This document shows, in pieces, positions 43,969 through 51,676 of a stretch of DNA of 64,000 bases. The position numbers and the translations under genes are program-made. The number at the start of each line of letters is the position of its first letter. Position 1 is the first letter of the stretch. Below the pieces are notes generated by a model that was not told where the DNA came from, made no database searches, and worked only from the letters and a program-made list of their open reading frames with translations. The stretch is from Dyadobacter psychrotolerans (GTDB taxonomy: Bacteria > Bacteroidota > Bacteroidia > Cytophagales > Spirosomataceae). Location: the NCBI RefSeq assembly GCF_004349265.1, contig NZ_SMFL01000006.1:186001-250000 (forward strand), in the 5' to 3' direction.

Positions 43969-44934
43969 TTATTTGACAGTATATTTATTAAAAACACTTA
44001 TTATACCCAGTTCGTCCTGAATTTTCTCAGCCTGTTCCAGTAAGTTATCCATGCCCTCTTTTAAATCCTCAGTTAAAATACCAACCTCTCTTCTGGTTTT
44101 TAGTGAAATGGGGAAGCCACGTTTTTGCAGACTGTATTTTGCAATAATCGGATAAGCCGCATGAACGACGTCCATCGTATCTATAAAAAATTGCTGAACC
44201 TGCGTTACTTCTTCCTGACGTCCAGGATTATTGTAGTTGTTACAGATCCACACCACCAGTTCCGGATAAATATTCCCCTGAATACAGGACAAACCGGCCG
44301 CACCTGCCTTTAGTGAAGAAACTGCATTCACCATGTAGGCATCATAAAGTCCAAATTCATAATCCTTTCCGGCCGCAAGTCGTCTGGCTACTTCCTCATC
44401 ATCCAGACAGGTATCTTTGTGATAAACAACCCTGCCGCTTTTCAATAATTCAGCCAGCACCTCACTATTAATCAATCGCTTATACGGAACCGGACATTCA
44501 TAAAAACCCAGGGGAATGTCATCGGTCAAGTCTATCAACTCTTTTGCATTAGCCAGAAAAACATCATCTGTTTTACTTTCATCTGCTAAAAGTCCGGAAA
44601 TAATGATCACAGCCTGGACGCCGGTTTGATATATACGTTTTACGAACTTCGCCTGCTCTAAAACAGGACCTCCGAAGGTTCCTGTGGCCACGACCGGCAC
44701 TCTCCCAGCAACCTGGTCCACGACCGTTTGCGTAACATCAATTCGTTCCTGCTCACTTAATTCAAACATTTCACTTGAAAGGCAATTGGCAAAAAGTCCG
44801 GCTGCCCCTGCTTCCAGGTAAAATTCAGTTAAGGCTCTCAGGCCGTTGTAATCAACAAATCCATTCTCCTGAAATGGTGTCAGCATCACAGGAATGAAAC
44901 CTTTGGGCAAAGCATGTTTGGGAGCAGTCGTCAT
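43969..44934 (-). CDS. DHDPS/NAL-family lyase of unknown specificity
   Basis: 321 residues, class I aldolase fold. Schiff-base lysine K173 (VVYHKDT) and the catalytic Tyr in GFYECPVP (Y145) are kept; the pocket loop normally GTTGE reads CLSSE (51-55), and the following FELSEQER matches the family. The family includes dihydrodipicolinate synthase, N-acetylneuraminate lyase and sugar-acid aldolases; the altered pocket makes lysine synthesis unlikely. It probably forms an operon with the sodium symporter 53 bases upstream (same strand) and may act on its substrate. Confidence 0.82.
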   Translation of the reverse strand: MTTAPKHALPKGFIPVMLTPFQENGFVDYNGLRALTEFYLEAGAAGLFANCLSSEMFELSEQERIDVTQTVVDQVAGRVPVVATGTFGGPVLEQAKFVKRIYQTGVQAVIIISGLLADESKTDDVFLANAKELIDLTDDIPLGFYECPVPYKRLINSEVLAELLKSGRVVYHKDTCLDDEEVARRLAAGKDYEFGLYDAYMVNAVSSLKAGAAGLSCIQGNIYPELVVWICNNYNNPGRQEEVTQVQQFFIDTMDVVHAAYPIIAKYSLQKRGFPISLKTRREVGILTEDLKEGMDNLLEQAEKIQDELGIISVFNKYTVK

Positions 44935-44986
44935 ATTTTATGTTGCGTTTCGTTTCCCCAGGCTGAAGCCCGGGGTTAAGGAGGCA

Positions 44987-46570
44987 TTAGTTATTGTCCA
45001 TTACCACCTGATGTCGGGGTTCCGGTTTACGTTTGAACTTCGTTAATAATAAACCGATTAAAAAGATCGTAAGCGTCCCCACCACCATAATCATATTCTG
45101 ATGAAGAGGGTTACGAAAATTTTCATATTCGTCTGGTAGTTTTGATGAAAAAGTCATCCAGATAATCACAACAATTCCAATGAGTGTTGCGGTAAGGGCT
45201 TCTGCATTTTTTGTTTGTTTTGAAATAATTCCCAAAAGAAAAAGACCGAGCATACCACCGGCAAAAATCCCGGAGAGCATCCACCAAACATCCAGAACAC
45301 TTTTCACCCCAATCATAGCAATTCCCGTCACCATTCCTAACAACCCAAAACCGGTTGTCGCAATGTATAAAAGCCGCATGGATTGTTTTTGTGTAAGATC
45401 TGCTTTCACATAACGCTTGTAGATATCTTCTGAAAAAACGGTAGCCGAAGCATTCATTCCGGAACTTATTGTGCTCATTGCCGCCGACATAATTGCGGCC
45501 ACGATTAATCCCAATAAACCGGCAGGCACTTTATTGACCATAAAATGCGGCATGACCTTGTCTCCATATTCGGCTGGTGTAAGCGTAGCTGCAAGCCTTG
45601 CGACTGCTTCCAGACTTCCCTGAGGCAACCTTTCGGCAGCGGCCTGCATACGCACAGCGTTCAGTAAATCAGGACTGCTCTGATAATAGGCATACAGGGA
45701 TGAACCCAGAATAAAAAATATAAGGGAAACCGGAAGATAAAGGTAAACGCACAGCCACACCGAACTGGCAGCTTCTTTTACCGAGGTGGTAGTGTGATAA
45801 CGCTGAACGTAATTCTGGTCCATCCCAAAATTATTGAGGTTCATAAAAAAGCCGTATAATAACACAACCCAAAAAGACGACTGAACAAAATCAGGTGAAA
45901 AACTTCCAAGGCTAAATTTGTTATCAACTTTACCAATATCGATAATTCTGGCAACCCCGCCATCCATCCCGTCTACAACCAGATACAAAATCACCAGCGC
46001 ACCAACGGTTTTGATCACACCCTGCACAACTTCCGTCCATATCACGGCTTCCATCCCTCCGAGCACGGTATAAAAAACGATGCAGATTCCAACGACGATC
46101 ATGATTGTAGACATCGGATAACCCGTTAGCGCCTGCAAACTGAGCGCTATCCCAAAAAAGATGGAACCCATTCTGGCAAGCTGCGTTAGCAAAAAACAAA
46201 CAACTGCATAAGTTCTTGCCCATGGTCCGAACCGGTGTTCAAGATGCGTATACGCAGAAACCGTACCGGTATTTCTATAAAAAGGGATAAAAAATTTAGT
46301 AGCAACCCAGGCAGCCAATGGCATGGATAGACTAAAAACGAAGGAATTCCAGTTGCTTCCGTAGGCTTTTCCCGGTACACCTAAAAACGTATTGCTGCTG
46401 AGAAAAGTAGCATAAATTGAAATTCCGATTGCCCAGCCCGGTATTTTTCCGGATGCCTTTGTAAACTGATCAGAAGTGGTGTTTTTTCTAGAAAAATAAA
46501 TACCTGTTCCCACCATACCTGCCAGATATGCAATGACTACAATGAGATCAACAACAGGTAAAGATTTCAT
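44987..46570 (-). CDS. Sodium:solute symporter (SSS family)
   Basis: About 527 residues from the ATG at 46570 (the longer frame to 46603 is less likely). Around 13 to 14 membrane helices. Typical segments are GKIPGWAIGISIYATFLSSNTFLGVPGKAYG, LGGMEAVIWTEVVQGVIKTVGALVI and MSAAMSTISSGMNASATVFSEDIYKRY, the last around the sodium-binding site. SSS members carry sugars, acids, sialic acid or proline; pairing with a DHDPS/NAL-family lyase hints at a sugar acid or sialic-acid-like substrate (inference). Confidence 0.9.
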   Translation of the reverse strand: MKSLPVVDLIVVIAYLAGMVGTGIYFSRKNTTSDQFTKASGKIPGWAIGISIYATFLSSNTFLGVPGKAYGSNWNSFVFSLSMPLAAWVATKFFIPFYRNTGTVSAYTHLEHRFGPWARTYAVVCFLLTQLARMGSIFFGIALSLQALTGYPMSTIMIVVGICIVFYTVLGGMEAVIWTEVVQGVIKTVGALVILYLVVDGMDGGVARIIDIGKVDNKFSLGSFSPDFVQSSFWVVLLYGFFMNLNNFGMDQNYVQRYHTTTSVKEAASSVWLCVYLYLPVSLIFFILGSSLYAYYQSSPDLLNAVRMQAAAERLPQGSLEAVARLAATLTPAEYGDKVMPHFMVNKVPAGLLGLIVAAIMSAAMSTISSGMNASATVFSEDIYKRYVKADLTQKQSMRLLYIATTGFGLLGMVTGIAMIGVKSVLDVWWMLSGIFAGGMLGLFLLGIISKQTKNAEALTATLIGIVVIIWMTFSSKLPDEYENFRNPLHQNMIMVVGTLTIFLIGLLLTKFKRKPEPRHQVVMDNN

Positions 46571-46685
46571 TCTACTTTTGAAACAAGTATAACTTATTTG
46601 CAAATAAACAGGATAAACTGCGTATTTTTTTATGGGTTCGTGACCTATTATTGTACGATATTACCAAGGTATTGTTTCTTCACCC

Positions 46686-47372
46686 TTAACGGTCCAACGA
46701 TTTTTTCTCCCTGAAGAAATAGCCAATTCCCAGCGTGGATATGATGATGAGCACCAGAATGAAAATCTTGGTTGATAAACCTTCATTAGGATGTTCGAGA
46801 AGATAGGCGATATCCTGTGCTTCCTTTCCTGCCCATACAGCCAGGACTGTCCTTGGAATCATGCCCAGCGTACCTCCTGCAATAACCTGCCTGAACCTTG
46901 CACCGGCCATGGCGAAAAACAAATTGGTAACAGCAAAAGGTAAAACAGGCGACAGTTTCGTGAAAAATATAAGACGCAGTTGGTTTTGATAAAATCTGTT
47001 TAGCAATGAAGTAACCTTTGGATAAACCTGTACAAGATACTTACGCACCGAGTCGGGCTGGAGAAATCCTGACAGGCCAAAAACAATGGCGATGGCTCCA
47101 ATGTTCAAACCAAACAATAGCGGAAGAGCAGCCCAGCCTAAAAAATAGCCATACACCAGTGCCAGAAATGTAGGCGGCGTTAAAGCAAAGGAAGATGCAA
47201 CCGTAAGGCCAAGCGTTACCAGAACCCAGTATTCTAACGGCCAGTTTCTCAATTCACTTTCATGCCCAATGGCCCAGGCGGTGGCAAGAGATGTCGTAAC
47301 AAGCGGAATGATGGTGAGCAAAATACTTACAATAACCGGCAGCGAAAATTTCCTGGCTGATGAATTCTCCAA
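46686..47372 (-). CDS. TVP38/TMEM64 family (VTT-domain) membrane protein
   Basis: 228 residues, about five membrane segments (LPVIVSILLTIIPLVTTSLATAWAI, FLALVYGYFLGWAALPLLFGLNIG, FAVTNLFFAMAGARFRQVIAGGTLGMIPRT). FRQVIAGGTLGMIPRT is the re-entrant VTT/SNARE-associated motif. The family scrambles or transports lipids in other organisms; the role here is not known. It ends 115 bases before the symporter start. Confidence 0.8.
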   Translation of the reverse strand: MENSSARKFSLPVIVSILLTIIPLVTTSLATAWAIGHESELRNWPLEYWVLVTLGLTVASSFALTPPTFLALVYGYFLGWAALPLLFGLNIGAIAIVFGLSGFLQPDSVRKYLVQVYPKVTSLLNRFYQNQLRLIFFTKLSPVLPFAVTNLFFAMAGARFRQVIAGGTLGMIPRTVLAVWAGKEAQDIAYLLEHPNEGLSTKIFILVLIIISTLGIGYFFREKKSLDR

Positions 47373-47505
47373 ACGTATTTTATTTAAAAGGTCATTTCCT
47401 CTGAAACCAACAGTCTGTATTACTAAAAGGTTTTTCAGAACCCTATCTTTGTTTTAAAGTCAGGATAGCTAAAATCATCCTGTTTCAATTTGTAAACAAG
47501 TAAAA

Positions 47506-48645
47506 ATGAAATTCGGAACAAAAGCCATACATGCAGGCGTTGAACCTGACCCTACTACGGGGGCGATCATGACACCGATTTACCAGACTTCGACCTACGT
47601 TCAGGAAAGTCCGGGTAAACATAAAGGATATGAATATTCAAGAACGCACAATCCAACCAGAACTGCGCTGCAAAATGCACTCGCTGCACTCGAAAATGGG
47701 AAATACGGAATTTGTTATGCCTCCGGTCTTGCTGCTACGGATGCTGTTTTGAAACTGTTCCGGCCCGGGGATGAAATTATCGCTACGAACGATATTTATG
47801 GCGGATCCTACCGGATCATGAAACGGATTTTCGAACCGTTTGGTCTTGTGTTTCACTTCGTTGATATGAGCGATGTGAGTAATATCGAAAAGGTGCTTTC
47901 TGAAAAGACAAAGATGGTATGGATGGAAACACCCACCAATCCGCTGCTGAAGATTATTGATATAGAAGCGATTACAAAGTTGTGCAGAGAAAAAGGCATT
48001 TACAGTGCCGTAGATAATACCTTCGCTTCACCATATCTTCAAAACCCGCTCGACATGGGTGCAGATATTGTCATGCATTCGGTGACCAAATATCTGGGCG
48101 GGCATTCGGATACGGTGATGGGCGCTTTGATTGTAAATGATGACGAGCTCGCCAAACAACTTGCTTTTATCCAGAACGCAAGCGGTGCCGTGCCCGGTCC
48201 GCAGGATTGTTTTTTAGTTTTAAGAGGAATAAAAACTTTGCACATTCGCATGCAGCGTCATTGTGAAAATGCAATCATTGTAGCGCAGTGGCTGGAAATT
48301 CATCCAAAGGTTGCCAAAGTTTATTATCCGGGTTTACCTTCTCACACCGGGTATGACCTTGCTAAAAAACAGATGCGTGGCTTTGGCGGTATGCTTTCCT
48401 TTGAACTGAAAGGTGATGTTTATCAGGAAGCAATTCAGGTAATGGAAAACCTAAAAGTGTTTTCGCTGGGAGAATCGCTTGGCGGCGTCGAATCTTTGTG
48501 CACCCATCCGGCCAGCATGACACACGCCAGCATACCAAAGGAAGAGCGTGAAAAAACAGGCTTAAAAGATACCCTGATCCGCCTAAGTGTAGGAATTGAA
48601 GATGTGGAAGATCTGATTGCCGATCTGGAACAGGCGATCGGTTAA
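47506..48645 (+). CDS. Cystathionine gamma-synthase/lyase-type PLP enzyme
   Basis: 379 residues, a Cys/Met metabolism PLP enzyme. The internal aldimine lysine is K195 in HSVTKYLGGHSDT; upstream YEYSRTHNPTRTALQ, WMETPTNPLLKIIDI and DNTFASPYLQNP line the active site. The TPIYQTSTYVQESPG start and the ESLGGVESLCTHPASMTH segment are typical. It could run as cystathionine gamma-synthase (methionine synthesis) or beta/gamma-lyase; sequence alone does not decide. A TATCTTTG box at 47444-47451 is a likely -7 element. Confidence 0.88.
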   Translation: MKFGTKAIHAGVEPDPTTGAIMTPIYQTSTYVQESPGKHKGYEYSRTHNPTRTALQNALAALENGKYGICYASGLAATDAVLKLFRPGDEIIATNDIYGGSYRIMKRIFEPFGLVFHFVDMSDVSNIEKVLSEKTKMVWMETPTNPLLKIIDIEAITKLCREKGIYSAVDNTFASPYLQNPLDMGADIVMHSVTKYLGGHSDTVMGALIVNDDELAKQLAFIQNASGAVPGPQDCFLVLRGIKTLHIRMQRHCENAIIVAQWLEIHPKVAKVYYPGLPSHTGYDLAKKQMRGFGGMLSFELKGDVYQEAIQVMENLKVFSLGESLGGVESLCTHPASMTHASIPKEEREKTGLKDTLIRLSVGIEDVEDLIADLEQAIG

Positions 48646-48659
48646 TGTCTTCATGCTTT

Positions 48660-48691
48660 TTTGCAATCGAAAACCAAAACCATTACTTTTG
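48660..48691 (+). promoter_or_regulatory. Promoter of the DUF3127 gene
   Basis: TTTG (48660-48663), 20-base spacer, TACTTTTG (48684-48691): consensus Bacteroidota promoter, 36 bases before the ATG. Confidence 0.65.
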
Positions 48692-48727
48692 AACCTGCAT
48701 TTAAGAAACTAAAAATTTAATTTTTAT

Positions 48728-49084
48728 ATGGAATTAACAGGAACGGTCATTGCTTTACTTCCTGAAGTAACAGGCCAGGGCAAAAACGGAACATGGCGTA
48801 AGCAGGAATTCATCCTTGAAATCCCTTCACAGTATCCTAAAAAAGTTTGTATCTCTCTTTGGGGTGACAAAATCGATCAGGCGGGCTTACAGGTTAATGA
48901 TTCGGTAACTGCTTCAATCGATGTGGAGAGCCGTGAGTACAACTCCCGCTGGTACACAGAAGTAAAGGCTTGGAAAGTAGACAAAGCAGGTAGCAGCAAC
49001 AGCGCTCCGTCGAATCAGGGAAACAGCTCTTTGCCTCCGGTAACCACTTTTTCAGAGGACGAATCGGACGATTTGCCATTCTAA
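48728..49084 (+). CDS. DUF3127 protein, SSB-like OB fold
   Basis: 118 residues, typical Bacteroidota DUF3127. An OB-fold core MELTGTVIALLPEVTGQGKNGTWRKQEFILEIP, then a Ser/Asn/Pro-rich linker and an acidic C-terminus ending DESDDLPF. This end mirrors the acidic DxDDLPF tail of single-strand binding protein, suggesting that it interacts with SSB partners or single-stranded nucleic acid. Role otherwise unknown. Confidence 0.8.
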   Translation: MELTGTVIALLPEVTGQGKNGTWRKQEFILEIPSQYPKKVCISLWGDKIDQAGLQVNDSVTASIDVESREYNSRWYTEVKAWKVDKAGSSNSAPSNQGNSSLPPVTTFSEDESDDLPF

Positions 49085-49123
49085 TCTTAAACAATCAACG
49101 TCTGCTCACCGGAATCATCCTGC

Positions 49124-49498
49124 ATGAATCAAATCATTCTCATTTTCCTGGGAGGCGGATTGGGAAGCCTGGCACGTTACGGTGCGGCAAAAACTTTTTT
49201 AAAATGGTCGTCAGTTTTTCCTTTTGGTACACTGACGGCCAACATCATAGCCTGTTTGATCATGGGCTTTTTCACGGGTTGGGCAGCGCTTCGTCCTTCT
49301 GAATCTGTTACAACCTATCGCGCTTTTATTGCCGTTGGCTTTTGCGGAGGGTTCAGCACCTTCTCTACGTTCAGCAACGAAACCATTCTTCTCATTCAAA
49401 ACAACAGAATGACAGATGCATTACTAAATGTTTTTGTCAGCTTGACTTTGTGCTTTGGCGCAACAATTGCCGGAATGTGGCTGGGAAAATATGTTTAA
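49124..49498 (+). CDS. crcB: Fluoride exporter CrcB/Fluc
   Basis: 124 residues, four membrane helices, acts as an antiparallel dimeric fluoride channel. GGGLGSLARYGAAK (10-23), FGTLTANIIACLIMGFF with the central Asn, and the phenylalanine-box region GFCGGFSTFSTFSNE are all present. It follows the DUF3127 gene by 39 bases. No fluoride riboswitch is visible, and the gap is too short for one. Confidence 0.93.
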   Translation: MNQIILIFLGGGLGSLARYGAAKTFLKWSSVFPFGTLTANIIACLIMGFFTGWAALRPSESVTTYRAFIAVGFCGGFSTFSTFSNETILLIQNNRMTDALLNVFVSLTLCFGATIAGMWLGKYV

Positions 49499-50148
49499 TT
49501 AGACTGGTAAGCCATCGACATGGTAAAGCGGTCCAGCATTTCATGTGGGTGCACTTCCAAAATTCTGGCAAGCACCATCACGACCAGCGTATTTGAGGCA
49601 ATTTTGCGTGGAATACCGGCAAATGCAGCAAAAAGATCTACCGTAACGGATTCCTTTTCGTCAAGCAGCTTCATCAGCTGTTTTTCTTTCTCTCCATACT
49701 GAAACCGGATATCGCGCTCGCCGCGGCCACGGCGCATAATTTCCTTCATTTCCCGGCTTGCCTGAATGGATTTATCCTCGACACGAATGTATGCCTGCCG
49801 GAAACCGGTATCATCCACCACATAATGAGGTTTGTCAACACTGCGCGGGATAGTCAGCACAAGTACGTCACGATCTGTGGAGATGGGAATCTTTTCCTGT
49901 TTGTAAATAATTTTTGGAAAAATGTATTTGTCGATTGCCCGGGAGAGTGTGTATTCATCCTCCTCTGCATCTTTGAGGCCTTTTATACTTTTGTCGTCAC
50001 CTATTCCGACGAAGAGTTTGCCGCCCCCGGAGTTTGCAAAAGCAACAATCTCGCGGACGATTTTTTCGGGATGATTGGATTTCAGTTTGAATTCCACGTG
50101 CTCACCCTCACCTTTTTTCACTAACTCTTTCAGCAATCGAAGTTCCAT
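49495..50148 (-). CDS. AlbA_2 (Schlafen-type) nucleic-acid-binding protein
   Basis: 217 residues. GEGEHVEFKLKSNHPEKIVREIVAFANSGGGKLFVGIGDD (13-52) is the AlbA_2 domain that occurs in bacterial transcription regulators and Schlafen proteins. The C-terminal 65 residues look like a helical DNA-binding or dimer domain. It overlaps crcB by 4 bases at the 3' ends. No toxin or helicase neighbour; the function is not known. Confidence 0.7.
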   Translation of the reverse strand: MELRLLKELVKKGEGEHVEFKLKSNHPEKIVREIVAFANSGGGKLFVGIGDDKSIKGLKDAEEDEYTLSRAIDKYIFPKIIYKQEKIPISTDRDVLVLTIPRSVDKPHYVVDDTGFRQAYIRVEDKSIQASREMKEIMRRGRGERDIRFQYGEKEKQLMKLLDEKESVTVDLFAAFAGIPRKIASNTLVVMVLARILEVHPHEMLDRFTMSMAYQSN

Positions 50149-50283
50149 TGGTAGAATGGATGGATATCTGAATTATGACAAATTTGCTTTGTTATTCTTT
50201 CCTCCTTTTCCTGGATAACGCTAACAATTTACATTTTTACATGCAATGAAAAAAATATTCCGGCATTTCTTTTAGGCCTAAAA

Positions 50284-50309
50284 CAAAAAAACGGCACCGT
50301 TAGCGCCGT
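50284..50309 (-). terminator. Terminator after the DUF2795 gene
   Basis: On the minus strand ACGGC (50309-50305) pairs with GCCGT (50295-50291) and is followed by seven T. The stem is short but the tail is clear. Confidence 0.55.
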
Positions 50310-50317
50310 CTTCTTAT

Positions 50318-50539
50318 CTAATATTCGTCTTCGTTGAAAAAGAAGTCATCTTTTGTCGGATAATCCGGCCAAATCTCTTCAATGCTTTCGTAAGGCTGGC
50401 CATCATCCTCCAGTTCCTGAAGGTTTTCAACCACTTCTAACGGAGCACCTGTCCTGATTGCAAAGTCAATCAGCTCATCTTTGGTCGCCGGCCAGGGAGC
50501 ATCTTCAAGATATGACGCAAGTTCGAGAGTCCAGTACAT
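50318..50539 (-). CDS. DUF2795 domain protein
   Basis: 73 residues, strongly acidic (EDDGQPYESIEEIWPDYPTKDDFFFNEDEY). LASYLEDAPWPATKDELIDFAIRTGAPLEVVENLQEL matches the DUF2795 motif, small regulatory-looking helical proteins found in many bacteria. A TACTTTTG box at 50577-50584 on the minus strand may be its -7 element. Confidence 0.75.
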   Translation of the reverse strand: MYWTLELASYLEDAPWPATKDELIDFAIRTGAPLEVVENLQELEDDGQPYESIEEIWPDYPTKDDFFFNEDEY

Positions 50540-50895
50540 AGTATTTTCGCCTATTAATAGTTACTAACAATTTTTGCAAAAGTAAAAAGATTTGCATCTT
50601 TTAAAAGCTTTAAGCGAAAAAAAAGAAAAATAATTGTTTTTTCGTGAAAATAATTTTAATTTTTTATTTAACTATCTGATTTTCAATTATAAACAAACAT
50701 TAAAAGAAAGATGAAGTGACGTTTAATTCTTACATGGAATATGCATTTTTTATACAAACCGTTTCGGGGATGTAACAGGGTAGGACCTCTTTAGATTTGA
50801 AGAACTGCATTAATAACCAATGCTACCTATTGTGTCCATCTGGTTTTTCCCCTGACGTTTCGTAATTTCCCGAGATCATTTAGAATACAAATAAT
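50540..50895. other. Gene-free region between the DUF2795 gene and cutC
   Basis: 356 bases, very A/T-rich around 50600-50720. The only interpretable element is the candidate -7 box for the DUF2795 gene (50577-50584). I find no exact promoter for cutC, no ORF with domain-like content and no strong hairpin. Confidence 0.4.
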
Positions 50896-51627
50896 ATGAC
50901 CATTGAAGTTTGTGCCTATTCCCTTGAATCCTGTATTAATGCGCAGGCTGGCGGTGCCGGACGAATTGAGTTATGTGCCGGATTGGGAGAAGGCGGAACC
51001 ACACCAAGCGCGGGATTGATTGAAGTAGTTCGCCAAAATGTGAGCATTCAACTTTTTGTCATGATACGTCCGCGCGGCGGAGACTTTGTTTATGATTTTT
51101 TTGAAGAAGAAATTATGAAAAAAGATATCGCTCTGGCAAAAAAACTGGGCGCAGACGGCGTCGTGTTGGGTATTTTGCATCCCGACGGACAGGTAAACAT
51201 TGAACGTACGAAAGCACTAGTAAAATTTGCACATCCTCTGAAAGTAACCTTTCACCGGGCGTTTGATTTAACTCCCGATCCATTCAAGGCACTTGCTGCG
51301 GTGATCGAAACAGGGGCTGAAAGAATTTTAACCTCAGGCCAAAAAGCAACAGCTCCGGAAGCAATTGAATTACTTGGTGAGCTGGCAAAAAAAGCCGGAA
51401 ATTCGATTGAAATCATGGCGGGCGGCGGAGTGAACCATACCAATGCAGCAGCACTGGCAGAAGCAGGCGTACATGCATTACACCTCACGGCCAAAGCCTT
51501 CCGGCCAGGTCGCCAGAAATATTTCCCATCCGGAATCTCCATGGCAGGCGAAATTCCTGACGAACGTTCCGTCATGTACAGCGACCTTACTTTGGTTGAA
51601 GCCATCGTTCAAGTAGTTTCGAATTGA
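50896..51627 (+). CDS. cutC: CutC family protein (copper homeostasis by name)
   Basis: 243 residues forming a TIM barrel. IEVCAYSLESCINAQAGGAGRIELCAGLGEGGTTPSAGL, then MIRPRGGDFVY and the GADGVVLGILHPDGQVN region, HRAFDLTPDPF and GAERILTSGQKATAPEAI are the CutC signature. The name comes from E. coli copper phenotypes that have since been questioned, so a copper role here should not be assumed. Confidence 0.9.
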   Translation: MTIEVCAYSLESCINAQAGGAGRIELCAGLGEGGTTPSAGLIEVVRQNVSIQLFVMIRPRGGDFVYDFFEEEIMKKDIALAKKLGADGVVLGILHPDGQVNIERTKALVKFAHPLKVTFHRAFDLTPDPFKALAAVIETGAERILTSGQKATAPEAIELLGELAKKAGNSIEIMAGGGVNHTNAAALAEAGVHALHLTAKAFRPGRQKYFPSGISMAGEIPDERSVMYSDLTLVEAIVQVVSN

Positions 51628-51676
51628 TTGCAGCTTACTAACGAACAAGTCTCAACTATTTAAATAGCACCTCTCT

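Noticed and set aside
47373..47505. SAM riboswitch before the gamma-synthase-type gene
   Set aside because: No aptamer-like conserved stems found in the 133-base gap.
49085..49123. Fluoride riboswitch before crcB
   Set aside because: The gap is 39 bases and too short for the aptamer plus expression platform.
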